DNA of 64,000 bases from Streptomyces sp. R302 (lineage in GTDB: Bacteria; Actinomycetota; Actinomycetes; Streptomycetales; Streptomycetaceae): positions 434,001-498,000 of the forward strand of contig NZ_JABBGE010000008.1 in NCBI RefSeq assembly GCF_012927245.1, written 5' to 3'. This document shows, piece after piece, positions 33,268-42,202 of this stretch (positions within the stretch are counted from its first letter, which is position 1; every line of letters starts with the position of its first letter). A model generated the notes under the pieces. The model worked only from the letters and a program-made list of their open reading frames with translations. It searched no databases and was not told where the DNA came from. Position numbers and translations under genes: made by a program.

Positions 33268-34797
33268 GTGACTTCGCCTGCCTCGACGGACCTCGCTCCG
33301 CCCCAGCTCAGCGCGGGGCCGCGCCCCGCGCAGGGGCCGGCCGCCGACGAAGGGCTCGCGCGGCGCCTGCGCGCGCTCGCCTGTACCGCGCCGCTGCACG
33401 ACCTCGACGCGCGCAAGGCCAACCTCGCGGGCGAGTACACGGTCTACGCGATGGCCGAGGTCGCCCTCGCCGCGATCGACCTCGTCACGCTCCACATGGA
33501 CTTCGACACCGGCGCCGACCACGACCAGGTCGTGGCCCGGCTGCTGCCCCGCGTCGCCGCCCAGGCCCCGGAGCGCCCCGCCGCCGAGCACGAGCGCGTG
33601 GCCCGCTGGGTCCTGGAGAACCTGATCAACGTCGGCAGCGTCGACCGCGGCTTCCGCGCCGTCTACGGCACCTTCGGCACCGACGGCGTGTACGTCCGCC
33701 GGGACTACGACTTCAAGCTCATCGAGGAGGTCCCGGGGTACGGCGGCGCCGTCTGCCTCCGGACCACCGACGAGGCCGTCAACGTGCTGGTCGGCGCGCT
33801 CGACACCGACGTCACCAGCGCCCAGATCGCCGCCGAGGTGAAGCTGGAGGTCCTCATCAGCCGGGGCCGCCTCGCCGACGCCCAGCTCGCCGCCGAGCAG
33901 GCCCGCTACCGCACCGTCCAGTACGCCGAGACCCTCCGCAGGACCCTGGAGGCCACCCGGCGCAACGTACGCGCGGTCGACTGGCTCAACAGCGTCCCGG
34001 ACATGATCGCCGAGGCGCTCGACCACGTCGCCGACCGCTACCGCCACGAGAACGCGATCCTCACCAACATCCGCAAGGCCCGCGACGAGGCCGAGGAACC
34101 CGAGCACAAGCGCCGGGCCGCGGAGCTGGTCGACATCGTCAAGGACTGCATCCGCCGCCACACCCAGCTCCAGTCCCGGCTCCTGGAGGCGGGCCCGCTC
34201 TTCCGCGCCGAGCAGGACCGGCAGGCCTTCGCCTCCCCCACCCGGTACACCGGACTGGACCTGTACGGGCAGCTGGTCGCGCCCGTGCTGCCGCTCCCCG
34301 TCGAGCGGGCCACCCGCGTCACGGACGCCTTCTTCGCGCGCGGCACCGGCCTGCGCACCCCCTCCTCGGTCCGCCTCGGCGACCTCGTGGACCTGCTGCT
34401 CACCCCGCCCGTCGAGCGCGAGCACCTCGGCGCGGAGATGCCCGAGCCGGACCTGATCGCCACCCCCGACGACTCCCGCTTCAGCGAGCGCCAGCTCGCC
34501 GACGCGCTCGCTCTCCTCGACCTGGAGCACGACGCCCCGCGCCGCCTCTCCGGCCTGCTCGCCGACGCCCGCGCCACGGGCGGCGACGACCTCGCCTACC
34601 TGGTCGCGCTGCTCGCCGTCCACGCGGCCAGCCCGCCGGTCGGCACCGCCTACCGCCAGGGCGAGGAGCGCCTGCTCTTCGCGGTCGACGACGGCACCCC
34701 GCTCGACGACCCCGGTTTCGGCGGCGCCGACCTCATCGTCGGCACGGCGCTCCTGGACGCCGTGGGCATGGCCGCCGACCGCTCGGAGGCGACGTGA
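33268..34797 (+). CDS. Kleisin-like subunit of an SMC-like complex (MksF/JetA-like position)
   Basis: A 509-residue, mainly helical cytoplasmic protein and the first gene of a four-gene operon. The N-terminal third has a conserved core (DARKANLAGEYTVYAMAEVALAAIDLVTLHMDF, then WVLENLINVG). The middle has long helices with coiled-coil character (RTLEATRRNVRAVDWLNSVPDMIAEALDHV). A C-terminal winged-helix-like segment follows. Position, size and helix layout resemble the kleisins MukF/MksF/JetA, but I have only pattern-level evidence. GTG 33268 is chosen because of the promoter spacing; ATG 33238 is an alternative. It ends in a GTGA overlap with the next gene. Confidence 0.6.
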   Translation: MTSPASTDLAPPQLSAGPRPAQGPAADEGLARRLRALACTAPLHDLDARKANLAGEYTVYAMAEVALAAIDLVTLHMDFDTGADHDQVVARLLPRVAAQAPERPAAEHERVARWVLENLINVGSVDRGFRAVYGTFGTDGVYVRRDYDFKLIEEVPGYGGAVCLRTTDEAVNVLVGALDTDVTSAQIAAEVKLEVLISRGRLADAQLAAEQARYRTVQYAETLRRTLEATRRNVRAVDWLNSVPDMIAEALDHVADRYRHENAILTNIRKARDEAEEPEHKRRAAELVDIVKDCIRRHTQLQSRLLEAGPLFRAEQDRQAFASPTRYTGLDLYGQLVAPVLPLPVERATRVTDAFFARGTGLRTPSSVRLGDLVDLLLTPPVEREHLGAEMPEPDLIATPDDSRFSERQLADALALLDLEHDAPRRLSGLLADARATGGDDLAYLVALLAVHAASPPVGTAYRQGEERLLFAVDDGTPLDDPGFGGADLIVGTALLDAVGMAADRSEAT

Positions 34798-35528
34798 CGT
34801 ACGCCTCCGACACCGACCGTTCCCCCGAGCGCCCCCGCCTCCTCACCCGCGCCACGCGCGCGTGGCTCCCGAAACCGACGGCACCCGCGACGGCGCCCGA
34901 GCCCGACCCGGCGCCGGCCACGGCCGACCTCGTCGCGCCCTCGACGATCCCGACGGCACCTGCCGCGCCCACCGCGCAGCCGCCGGAGCCGACCGCCGGT
35001 CCGGCCGACCTCGTCGAGCCCGCAGCCGACCCGACGGCCCCGGCTCACCCGACGGCCCCGGCCGACCACCCCACCGAGCCCCACGAAGCCCCTGAAGCTC
35101 CCGAAGCCCCCGCCGAGCGCCCCCGAAGCGAAGCCAGCATCGGCCCCCGCCTCGTGCCCCCCTTCGTGGACGCGCCGTCCGTGCCCGCCACCCCGGCGAC
35201 CCCGGGAGCCGACAGCACCCCCGGCGCCTCCGGCACCTCCGGCACAGAGCCGGCCTCGGCCCCCACCCTCCGCCCCCGCCTCGCCGCCGTCTCGCTGCCG
35301 GAGGCGCCGCGGGGCGCCGCGCGGCGCCGGGAGCTGCCGCGCGTGCGCGCCGTACGCCTCGGGGGCACCCCGCGGGAGCCGGAGCGGGAGCCCGCCTCCG
35401 CCGAGAGACGGCCCGCCTCCGACGGGAGGCCGCCCGCCGCCGTCACCCCCGTGCCGCTGCCCCTGCCGAGGGCCGCCGGCACCACCGCCGTACCGAACGA
35501 GAGCCGCACCGAGGAGCCCCAGCCGTGA
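34794..35528 (+). CDS. Disordered Pro/Ala/Thr/Glu-rich operon protein
   Basis: A 244-residue protein of low complexity. After a short basic start (LLTRATRAWLPKP) it is dominated by Pro, Ala, Thr and Glu (EAPEAPEAPAE, PATPATPGAD), then a second basic segment (RGAARRRELPRVRAVRLGG) and a disordered end. No fold is apparent. It is bound to both neighbours by four-base GTGA overlaps (34794-34797 and 35525-35528), so it is translated with the SMC-like subunits. The two short basic motifs could contact DNA or partner subunits. I know of no equivalent in MukBEF or Wadjet operons. Confidence 0.6.
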   Translation: MTYASDTDRSPERPRLLTRATRAWLPKPTAPATAPEPDPAPATADLVAPSTIPTAPAAPTAQPPEPTAGPADLVEPAADPTAPAHPTAPADHPTEPHEAPEAPEAPAERPRSEASIGPRLVPPFVDAPSVPATPATPGADSTPGASGTSGTEPASAPTLRPRLAAVSLPEAPRGAARRRELPRVRAVRLGGTPREPEREPASAERRPASDGRPPAAVTPVPLPLPRAAGTTAVPNESRTEEPQP

Positions 35529-36439
35529 GCGACAACCACGTCGAGTACGCCGAGTACCCGGACGCGTGGAGCGAGCAGGAGTCCCCCCGGCCCCAGGCCA
35601 CGGCCCCCGCGCACGCCGCCGTCACCCCCGCGGACGCCGCCGACGCGGCGCGGCTCGTCTCCTTCGGGCTCCAGCCCAAGCTGCTGCCCGCCCGGGACGC
35701 CGAGTACGCCGAGCTGCTCCGCCGCTACCAGGAGGACCCGGCCTTCGCGCGGCTCGCCGACGCCGTCGCGACCGGTCTCGGCCTGATCGTCCTGGAGGTC
35801 TCCCCGCGCGCGGGGATGGCCGTCACCGCCGGCGAGGACTCCGTCTTCGCCGTCCGCATGGGCGACTACGCGCGCCGCGCCAACACCGACTCCGCCGACC
35901 GCTTCCTGCACGGCCTGGCCCACCTCGCCGTCGCCGCGATGGCCTTCCCGCGCCCCGAGGACCTCGCCGACGACGCGTACATCGGCCGCCTCACGGTCAA
36001 CGGCGTGGACTCCTTCGTCCGCCAGGCCTGCCTCCGCCTGGAGCAGCGCGCCGAGGAGGAGGGCGAGAACACCGACCCCGCCACCGACGCCCCCGGCCTG
36101 GAGGCCGCCTGGCGCGTCTGGTCCCGCCGCTCCACCACCGGCGCCACCAAGGACGCCCGCCGCCTCGCGGGCTCCACCACCGGCATCGTCGCCAAGGCCG
36201 TCGCCTTCCTCACCGACTCCGGCTTCCTCCAGCGCACCGGCGACGAGAACGGCGGCTCGTACCGCACCACCGCCCGCTACCAGCTGCAGGTCCGCGACAT
36301 GGCCGGTTCCGCCGCCCTCACCGAACTGCTCGACCTCGGGATCGTCCCGGTCAGCGACGGCACCGCCACCCTCGTCCCGCCGCCCGAGGGCGACGACCTG
36401 GACCTCGCGGCCGACGCCGGCCTCCCCTTCCACGCGTAA
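35525..36439 (+). CDS. KITE-like (MukE/MksE/JetB-like) subunit
   Basis: A 304-residue protein. After a disordered acidic N-terminus (~1-40) it has two likely winged-helix regions: one around residues 55-160 (AEYAELLRRYQEDPAFARLADAVATGLGLIVLEVS, YIGRLTVNGVDSFVRQ) and one around 195-270 (STTGIVAKAVAFLTDSGFLQRTGDENGGSYRTTARYQLQV), the second with a clear helix-turn-helix plus wing. Tandem winged helices between a kleisin and an SMC gene are the mark of KITE subunits. The assignment rests on position and fold pattern, not on a confirmed family match. Confidence 0.6.
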   Translation: MSDNHVEYAEYPDAWSEQESPRPQATAPAHAAVTPADAADAARLVSFGLQPKLLPARDAEYAELLRRYQEDPAFARLADAVATGLGLIVLEVSPRAGMAVTAGEDSVFAVRMGDYARRANTDSADRFLHGLAHLAVAAMAFPRPEDLADDAYIGRLTVNGVDSFVRQACLRLEQRAEEEGENTDPATDAPGLEAAWRVWSRRSTTGATKDARRLAGSTTGIVAKAVAFLTDSGFLQRTGDENGGSYRTTARYQLQVRDMAGSAALTELLDLGIVPVSDGTATLVPPPEGDDLDLAADAGLPFHA

Positions 36440-36457
36440 CCCACCGCGCCGCACCTG

Positions 36458-36539
36458 CCGCAACCCGCAGATCCGCGATCCGCAACCCGTGAATCCGCCG
36501 TCCGCAACCCGCAGATCCGCGATCCGCGATCCGCACTCC
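36458..36539. repeat. GATCCGC repeats in the gap before the SMC-like gene
   Basis: A 26-bp direct repeat (36458-36483 and 36502-36527) is followed by more GATCCGC units, in the only real gap (150 bases) of the operon. It shares GATCC-based units with arrays at 49661 and 56290. Confidence 0.85.
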
Positions 36540-36589
36540 GCCCCGCACCACCGAACTCCCCGAGCACGAGAGCACGAGAGTCCCTCGCC

Positions 36590-39500
36590 ATGTACGAGCT
36601 GTCCCGGGTCCGCCTCTACTCCATCGGCCCCGCCGGCGCCCGCTACGCCGACACCGTCCTGGACCTGCGCGGCGTCGGCGCGCCCGTGCCGAACCCGGCG
36701 CCCACCCAGGCGGAGTTCTTCGAGGAGGAGCCCGTCGGCCCGCCGCGCCGCCCCGCCCCCGCGGGCGTGCTCTTCCTGGAGAACGGCGGCGGCAAGTCCG
36801 TCCTCCTCAAGCTGATCTTCTCGGTGATGCTCCCGGGCCACCGCAACACCCTCGGCGGCGCCAGCTCCGGCGTGCTCCGCAAGTTCCTGCTCGCCGACGA
36901 CTGCGGCCACGTCGCCCTGGAGTGGCAGCACACCCTCACCGGCGAACTCGTCGTCGTCGGCAAGGTCAGCGAGTGGCGCGGCCGCCAGGTCTCCAACGAC
37001 CCGCGGAAGTTCGCCGAGGCCTGGTACTCCTTCCGGCCCGGCCCGGGCCTCAGCCTGGACAACCTGCCGGTCGCCGAGGCGAACGCGGTCCGTCCCGCCG
37101 TCGAGGGCGCCTCCGCCGCCACCGGCCGCCGCCGCACCATGAAGGGCTTCCGCGACGCCCTCACCGAGGCCGGCAAGGCCTACCCGCACCTGGACGTGGT
37201 GTGGGAGGAGATCCACGACCGCTGGAACGAGCACCTCGGCGAGCTCGGCCTCGACCCCGAACTCTTCCGCTACCAGCGCGAGATGAACGCCGACGAGGGC
37301 GAGGCCGCCGGCCTCTTCGCGGTCAAGAAGGACTCCGACTTCACCGACCTCCTGCTCCGCGCCGTCACCGACACCCGGGACACCGACGGCCTCGCCGACC
37401 TCGTCGGCGGCTTCGGCAACAAGCTCGGCCGCCGCGCCGAACTCACCGCCGAACGCGACTTCACCGCAGGCTCCGTCGACCTCCTGGGCCGTATCGTCGA
37501 CGCCGCCGTCACCCGGTCCCACGCGCGCGAGGTGCACGCCGGAGCCGAGCGCCGCACCCGTACCCTCGCCCGCCGCCTCTCCGGCCGCGCCGCCGGGGAG
37601 CGGGCGCGCGCCGCCGAGCTGGCCGAGCGGGTCACCGACGCCGGCCACGCCGTCGCCGAGGCCGAGACGGCCCGCGAGCGCAGCGCCCTCATCGCCGCCG
37701 AACTCGCCTACCGGCACGCCTCCCTGGCGCTCGCCGCCGCCGAGAAGGGCGCCGCCTCCCAGCGCCGCGAGCTGATCGAGGCCCGCACCCTGCACTCCGC
37801 CTGGCAGGCCGCCGAGTCGGTGCTCCGCCACCGCGCCGCCAGCGACCGCTCCGCGCGCGTGGCCGCCGCCATCCGCGAGGCCGAGCGCGACGCCGCCCCG
37901 GCCCTCGCCGCCCGCGCCGAGGCCGCCGCCGACCTCGTACGGGCCCTGGCCTCCGCCGCCGAGGAGGGCGAGCGGCACGCCGCCGAGGAGGAGGAGCGGT
38001 CCACCGCCCTCCAGGAGGCCGGCGAGGCCGCCCACCGGGACGCCACCGCCGCCGCCACCGAGGCCCAGCGGGCCCGCAGCGAGGCCGGCCACCTGCGCCA
38101 GCGGCTCGCCGAGGTCGAGCAGGAGACCGCCGAGGCCGTCCGGGCCGGCTGGCTCGACGACTCCGCGCCCGACGCCGACCCGGCCCGCGCCGCGCTCGCC
38201 GCCGCCGACGCCGAGAAGACCGCCGTCGCCGCCTGGGACGCGGCCCGCGAGGCGGCCCGCACCGCGAGCGAGCGGGCCCGCGAGACGGCCGCCGCCGAGT
38301 CCCGCGCCGAACTCGCCGCCGCCCGCGCAGCCGACGCCGCCGAGGCCGCCGGCAACGCCTACGACGCCGAGCGCCGCGCCGCCGAGGCCCTGGCCGCCGA
38401 GGAGCGCCTCGCCGAACTCCTCGGCCTGCCCGCCTCCGGCACCCCGCTCCCCGGCCAGCGCGCCGCCGTCCCCACCGACGGCACCGCCGAGGCCCTTGAG
38501 CCGTCCGAGACGATCGACGGCCGGTCCCCGCTCTCCGTCACCGACTTCGACCGCTACGCCGAGGAGCTGCGCCGGCTGCTCGACGAGGCCGTCTCCTCCG
38601 CCGAGCGCCGCCTCTTCGACCTGCGCACCGCCGCCGCCGACGACTCCCGCATCCTCGGCGCCCTCGGCGACGGCGGCCTGCTGCCGCCCGGCCCGGACGT
38701 CCTCGCCACCGTCGAGTTCCTCGGCGAGCACGGCATCCCCGCGCTCCCCGGCTGGCGCTACCTCGCCCAGTCCGTCGACCCCGCCGACCACGCGCGCGTG
38801 CTCGCCGCCCGCCCCGAGCTCGTCGACGGCGTCGTCATCACCGACCCCGTCTCGTACGGCCGCGCCCGCGAGGCCCTCGGCTCGGCCGCCCTGCTGCCCC
38901 GCTCCGCCGTCGCCGTCGGCACCGCCGCCGCCCTCCTCGCCCCCGTACCGGCACAGGACGCGGGCGACGACACGGGCGTCTTCCTGGTGCCGCCGAACCC
39001 GGCCATGCACGACGAGCACGCCGCCGACGAGGAGCGGCAGGCGCTCCGCGCGCGTGCCGCCGCCCGCGACGAGGAGATCCGCGCCCTCGCCACCCGGCTC
39101 GCCGGCGACCGCGCCCTCGCGGCCCGGATCGGCGCCTGGCGCGCCGACTGCCCGCCCGGCATGCTCGCCGAGCTCGCGGCCGTCGCCGCCACCGCCCGCG
39201 AGACCGCCGAGACGGCCGCCCGCGCCCTCGACGAGGCCCGCGCCCTGCGCGCCGAGGCCGAGGAGACCGCCGCCGAGGCCCTGGCCGTCCGCGACGACCG
39301 CCAGGAGGCCGCCCAGCGCGCCCGCCGCGCCGCCGACGCCCTCGCCGGACTCGCGTACCGGCTCCGCGAGCGCTCCGCCTGGCAGGCCAAGCTCCGCGAA
39401 CTCGCCGACGACGCCGCCGAGTCCGAGGCCCGCGCCCAGACCTGCCTGGAACGCGCGCGTGCCGCCGACGAGGACCGCAGGGCCGCCCAGCGCGCCGCCG

Positions 39501-41278
39501 ACGACGCCCACCGCACCGCCCGCGCGCTGCGCGCCGAGCGCGCCGAGATCGCCGGCGCCCCCGAGCAGCTGCCGGAGGAGACCCCGGGCGCCCCCCGCGC
39601 CGCGCTCCCCACCCTCCGCGAGGCCTACCGGGCCGCCTCCCAGGTGTACGAGAAGGTCGGCGTCGGCGCCGACCTGCGCGCCGAGCAGGCCCGCGCCGAG
39701 AGCGACGAGTCCGCCGCCCTCGCCGAACTGGACCGGCTCACCAACAAGGTCCGCACCCGCGCCGAGCAGCTCCTGGAGTCCACCGACGGCGCCGACGGCC
39801 CGTCCCGGCAGGCCGCCGCGGCCCGCGCCGAGTCCCTCGTGCAGATGCTGGAGTCCCGCGCCTCCGAGGCGAGCGAGAAGCTCGGCCGGCTCCGCGGCGA
39901 GTCCGAGCGGCTCGCGCCCGAGGACGGCGAGGCCCACACCGAGCTGCCGGAGGAGCTGGTCCCGGCCGACGCCGACCGCGCCCAGACCCTGCTGCGTACC
40001 GCGAGCGGTGAACTCGCCGCCCGCAGCGACGCGCTGGACGCGGCCCGCGCCGCCCACGCCGGGCTGCTGCGCGACCACCGGGCCGCCGAGGACGCCGCCG
40101 GCGGCTTCGACGAGACCGCCGCCCTCCTGCGGGACCTGCTGCGCGACCACGCGGAGGAGGAGCAGGAGGAGCCGGAGCCGTACGCCGGCTCCCTGGAGGA
40201 GGCCAGGAACGCGGCCGGCGAGGCCCGGCGGGCGCTGCGCGCCTGCACCGCTGAACTGTCCGCCGCCGACGCCGCCGTCCGCGAGGCGAGCGACATCCTC
40301 GTCCGGCACGCCAACTCCACCCGCTACGAGCAGGTCCGCACCCCGGCCCGCCAGCAGATCCGCGAACTGCCCGCCTCCGCCCTTCCCGAGCACGCCGCCA
40401 AGTGGGCCGAGGCGTTCGCGCCCCGACTGCGCGTCCTCACCGACGAACTGGCCCAGCTGGAGCGCAACCGCGAGTCGATCGTGGACCGGCTGCGCGGCCT
40501 CGTGGAGACCTCGCTCGCCACCCTCCGCTCCGCCCAGCGGCTCTCCCGGCTCCCCGAGGGCCTCGGCGAGTGGTCGGGCCAGGAGTTCCTGCGGATCCGC
40601 TTCGAGGAGCCCGACCAGGCCACCCTCACCGAGCGGCTCGGCGAGGTCGTCGACGAGGCGACCCGGGCCGCCGTGAAGAAGAACTCCGACCTGCGCCGCG
40701 ACGGCATGTCGCTGCTGCTGCGCGGAGTGCAGGCGGCGCTCGAACCCAAGGGCGTCGCCGTCGAGATCCTCAAGCCGGACGCGGTGCTCCGTGCCGAGCG
40801 GGTGCCCGTCGGGCAGATGGGCGACGTCTTCTCCGGCGGCCAGTTGCTCACCGCGGCCATCGCGCTCTACTGCACGATGGCGGCGCTCCGCTCCAACGAC
40901 CGGGGCCGCGACAAGCACCGGCACGCGGGCACGCTGTTCCTGGACAACCCGATCGGCCGCGCCAACGCCACGTACCTGCTCGAACTCCAGCGTGCCGTGT
41001 CGGACGCGCTCGGCGTCCAGCTGCTGTACACCACGGGCCTGTTCGACACGACCGCGCTCGCCGAGTTCCCGCTGGTGATCCGGCTGCGCAACGACGCGGA
41101 CCTGCGCGCGGGACTGAAGTACATCAGCGTCGAGGAGCACCTGCGGCCGGGCCTGCCGCAGCTGGCCGGCGAGGGCGAGACGATCCACGGGGAGATCACG
41201 GCGACCCGGATGTTCCGCCGCCACCAGGACGACCGCCAGAACGACCAGCAGACCGGGGAGCCCCCGGCCGCGCCGTAG
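36590..41278 (+). CDS. SMC/MukB-like ATPase with long coiled coils
   Basis: A 1562-residue protein with SMC architecture. The head N-lobe has Walker A LENGGGKS (63-70). Ala/Glu/Arg-rich coiled coil runs from ~270 to 640 and ~815 to 1340, broken by a globular hinge-like domain at ~645-815 (LGALGDGGLLPPGPD, LPGWRYLAQSVDP, VVITDPVSYG). The C-lobe has the ABC signature FSGGQ (1414-1418) and Walker B TLFLDN (D1452). Asn1453 stands where the catalytic Glu is normally found. Such proteins clamp or extrude DNA in condensin or plasmid-restriction complexes. No JetD/Toprim gene follows. ATG 36590 lacks a strong ribosome site (GAGAG nearby). Confidence 0.8.
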   Translation: MYELSRVRLYSIGPAGARYADTVLDLRGVGAPVPNPAPTQAEFFEEEPVGPPRRPAPAGVLFLENGGGKSVLLKLIFSVMLPGHRNTLGGASSGVLRKFLLADDCGHVALEWQHTLTGELVVVGKVSEWRGRQVSNDPRKFAEAWYSFRPGPGLSLDNLPVAEANAVRPAVEGASAATGRRRTMKGFRDALTEAGKAYPHLDVVWEEIHDRWNEHLGELGLDPELFRYQREMNADEGEAAGLFAVKKDSDFTDLLLRAVTDTRDTDGLADLVGGFGNKLGRRAELTAERDFTAGSVDLLGRIVDAAVTRSHAREVHAGAERRTRTLARRLSGRAAGERARAAELAERVTDAGHAVAEAETARERSALIAAELAYRHASLALAAAEKGAASQRRELIEARTLHSAWQAAESVLRHRAASDRSARVAAAIREAERDAAPALAARAEAAADLVRALASAAEEGERHAAEEEERSTALQEAGEAAHRDATAAATEAQRARSEAGHLRQRLAEVEQETAEAVRAGWLDDSAPDADPARAALAAADAEKTAVAAWDAAREAARTASERARETAAAESRAELAAARAADAAEAAGNAYDAERRAAEALAAEERLAELLGLPASGTPLPGQRAAVPTDGTAEALEPSETIDGRSPLSVTDFDRYAEELRRLLDEAVSSAERRLFDLRTAAADDSRILGALGDGGLLPPGPDVLATVEFLGEHGIPALPGWRYLAQSVDPADHARVLAARPELVDGVVITDPVSYGRAREALGSAALLPRSAVAVGTAAALLAPVPAQDAGDDTGVFLVPPNPAMHDEHAADEERQALRARAAARDEEIRALATRLAGDRALAARIGAWRADCPPGMLAELAAVAATARETAETAARALDEARALRAEAEETAAEALAVRDDRQEAAQRARRAADALAGLAYRLRERSAWQAKLRELADDAAESEARAQTCLERARAADEDRRAAQRAADDAHRTARALRAERAEIAGAPEQLPEETPGAPRAALPTLREAYRAASQVYEKVGVGADLRAEQARAESDESAALAELDRLTNKVRTRAEQLLESTDGADGPSRQAAAARAESLVQMLESRASEASEKLGRLRGESERLAPEDGEAHTELPEELVPADADRAQTLLRTASGELAARSDALDAARAAHAGLLRDHRAAEDAAGGFDETAALLRDLLRDHAEEEQEEPEPYAGSLEEARNAAGEARRALRACTAELSAADAAVREASDILVRHANSTRYEQVRTPARQQIRELPASALPEHAAKWAEAFAPRLRVLTDELAQLERNRESIVDRLRGLVETSLATLRSAQRLSRLPEGLGEWSGQEFLRIRFEEPDQATLTERLGEVVDEATRAAVKKNSDLRRDGMSLLLRGVQAALEPKGVAVEILKPDAVLRAERVPVGQMGDVFSGGQLLTAAIALYCTMAALRSNDRGRDKHRHAGTLFLDNPIGRANATYLLELQRAVSDALGVQLLYTTGLFDTTALAEFPLVIRLRNDADLRAGLKYISVEEHLRPGLPQLAGEGETIHGEITATRMFRRHQDDRQNDQQTGEPPAAP

Positions 41279-41333
41279 ACACGACAGACGCGACAGACAC
41301 GAAAGGCACGACAGGCACGACAGACACGACGAA

Positions 41334-41361
41334 GGCCCGGCACCCCCCTGGGTGCCGGGCC
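41334..41361 (+). terminator. Terminator of the SMC-like operon
   Basis: A perfect 12-bp stem, 41334-41345 with 41350-41361, and a CCCT loop. It is preceded at 41279-41330 by short ACGACAGACA-like repeats. Confidence 0.85.
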
Positions 41362-41377
41362 TCCGCCCCGTCCGCGT

Positions 41378-41725
41378 TCAGGCCACCCGCTCCTCCACGA
41401 CCCGCTCCCGCCGCGAAGCGGGATACGCGCTGCTGCTCGGCTCGGAAACCACGCCGTTGCGCTGCCGCCAGACCTGGCGGGTGATCCAGATGTCCAGCAC
41501 GCTCCAGGTGGCCACGACGGTCGCGACGACCGCAGCCATCGTCATCGGAAAGGCCAGCCAGGAGCTCGTCACGGAGGTCAGGAAGGCGACCACGGCGAGG
41601 ATGAGGGTCACCGACATGATCATCACCGCCCGCACCGCCGCGTTCCGCACCGGATCCGGCATCCTCCGCAGTCCGCGCTCGTCGTCCACCCACAACTGAC
41701 GCGCGGTCCGCGTCTCGTCTTCCAT
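41378..41725 (-). CDS. Small two-helix membrane protein
   Basis: A 115-residue protein from ATG 41725 (AGGACAG just upstream; GTG 41737 or 41749 possible). A polar N-terminus ends in RMPDPVRNAAVRA, then two membrane helices (MIMSVTLILAVVAFLTSVTSSW and AFPMTMAAVVATVVATWSVLDIW) and a basic tail. Two-helix proteins of this kind are common in Streptomyces and are sometimes encoded opposite a conservon kinase. Function unknown. It is convergent with the SMC-like operon. Confidence 0.6.
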   Translation of the reverse strand: MEDETRTARQLWVDDERGLRRMPDPVRNAAVRAVMIMSVTLILAVVAFLTSVTSSWLAFPMTMAAVVATVVATWSVLDIWITRQVWRQRNGVVSEPSSSAYPASRRERVVEERVA

Positions 41726-41749
41726 CTGTCCTGTCACTCCCCACCGCAC

Positions 41750-42202
41750 GACGCTCTCAGGGGTGGCTGCCCGGTTCCGACCGCTTTACACGGCGCGCAC
41801 GGCCGGCGACCCCCGGCGCACGGCGGCCCGTCCTCGGACAGGGCGTTCCCCCGTACTTCATGACGCTCCGGACAGGTAAAAGGTTTCCCCGACTCACCCG
41901 TGACGCCCCCGACACGCGAGCGGAACGAATGATTCCAGCCATTGCGCCGCAGGCGGAAAAGAGCGCATCGCGAGGTGTCCTGCACCACAGTGCCTCGGTC
42001 GAACTCCTGGAATACCCGGACATCTCATGATCAACACTCACTCGACAGGCTGAAAATCGCCCAGACATACCTTCGAGAAGGTCGTGATGCAGTAGTAGGC
42101 TCGCGCCGCCGTTTGTTGAAACCGAAGGTTGACGCGCCGTGTTGACGCGGCGACGCCGTTCGAGAGACCTCCGTGGCCGCGGGGGCCGTACTGGGGGAGG
42201 CC
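41750..42202. other. Divergent promoter region before the conservon
   Basis: About 450 non-coding bases, lower in GC near 41870-42130. A possible cvnA promoter is TTCGAG (42072-42077) with TAGGCT (42096-42101), spacing 18. The sequence TTGACGCGSCG occurs twice close together (42129 and 42141), a direct repeat that could be an operator. Confidence 0.35.

Noticed and set aside
30777..34793. Long plus-strand frame running from 30777 into the disordered operon protein
   Set aside because: Before GTG 34794 it reads antisense to the MFS gene and out of frame with the GntR and kleisin-like genes; only the part from 34794 has correct coding bias and coupling.
35045..41224. 2059-codon minus-strand open frame opposite the SMC-like gene
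   Set aside because: It is an antisense shadow: low-complexity Gly/Arg/Val sequence caused by third-position GC, with no domain, while the plus strand shows SMC motifs.
33268..41278. Calling the SMC-like operon a Wadjet (JetABCD) system
   Set aside because: No JetD/Toprim-type gene is adjacent, the SMC-like Walker B differs (Asp-Asn), and a disordered extra protein is present. Only a general condensin-like description is supported.
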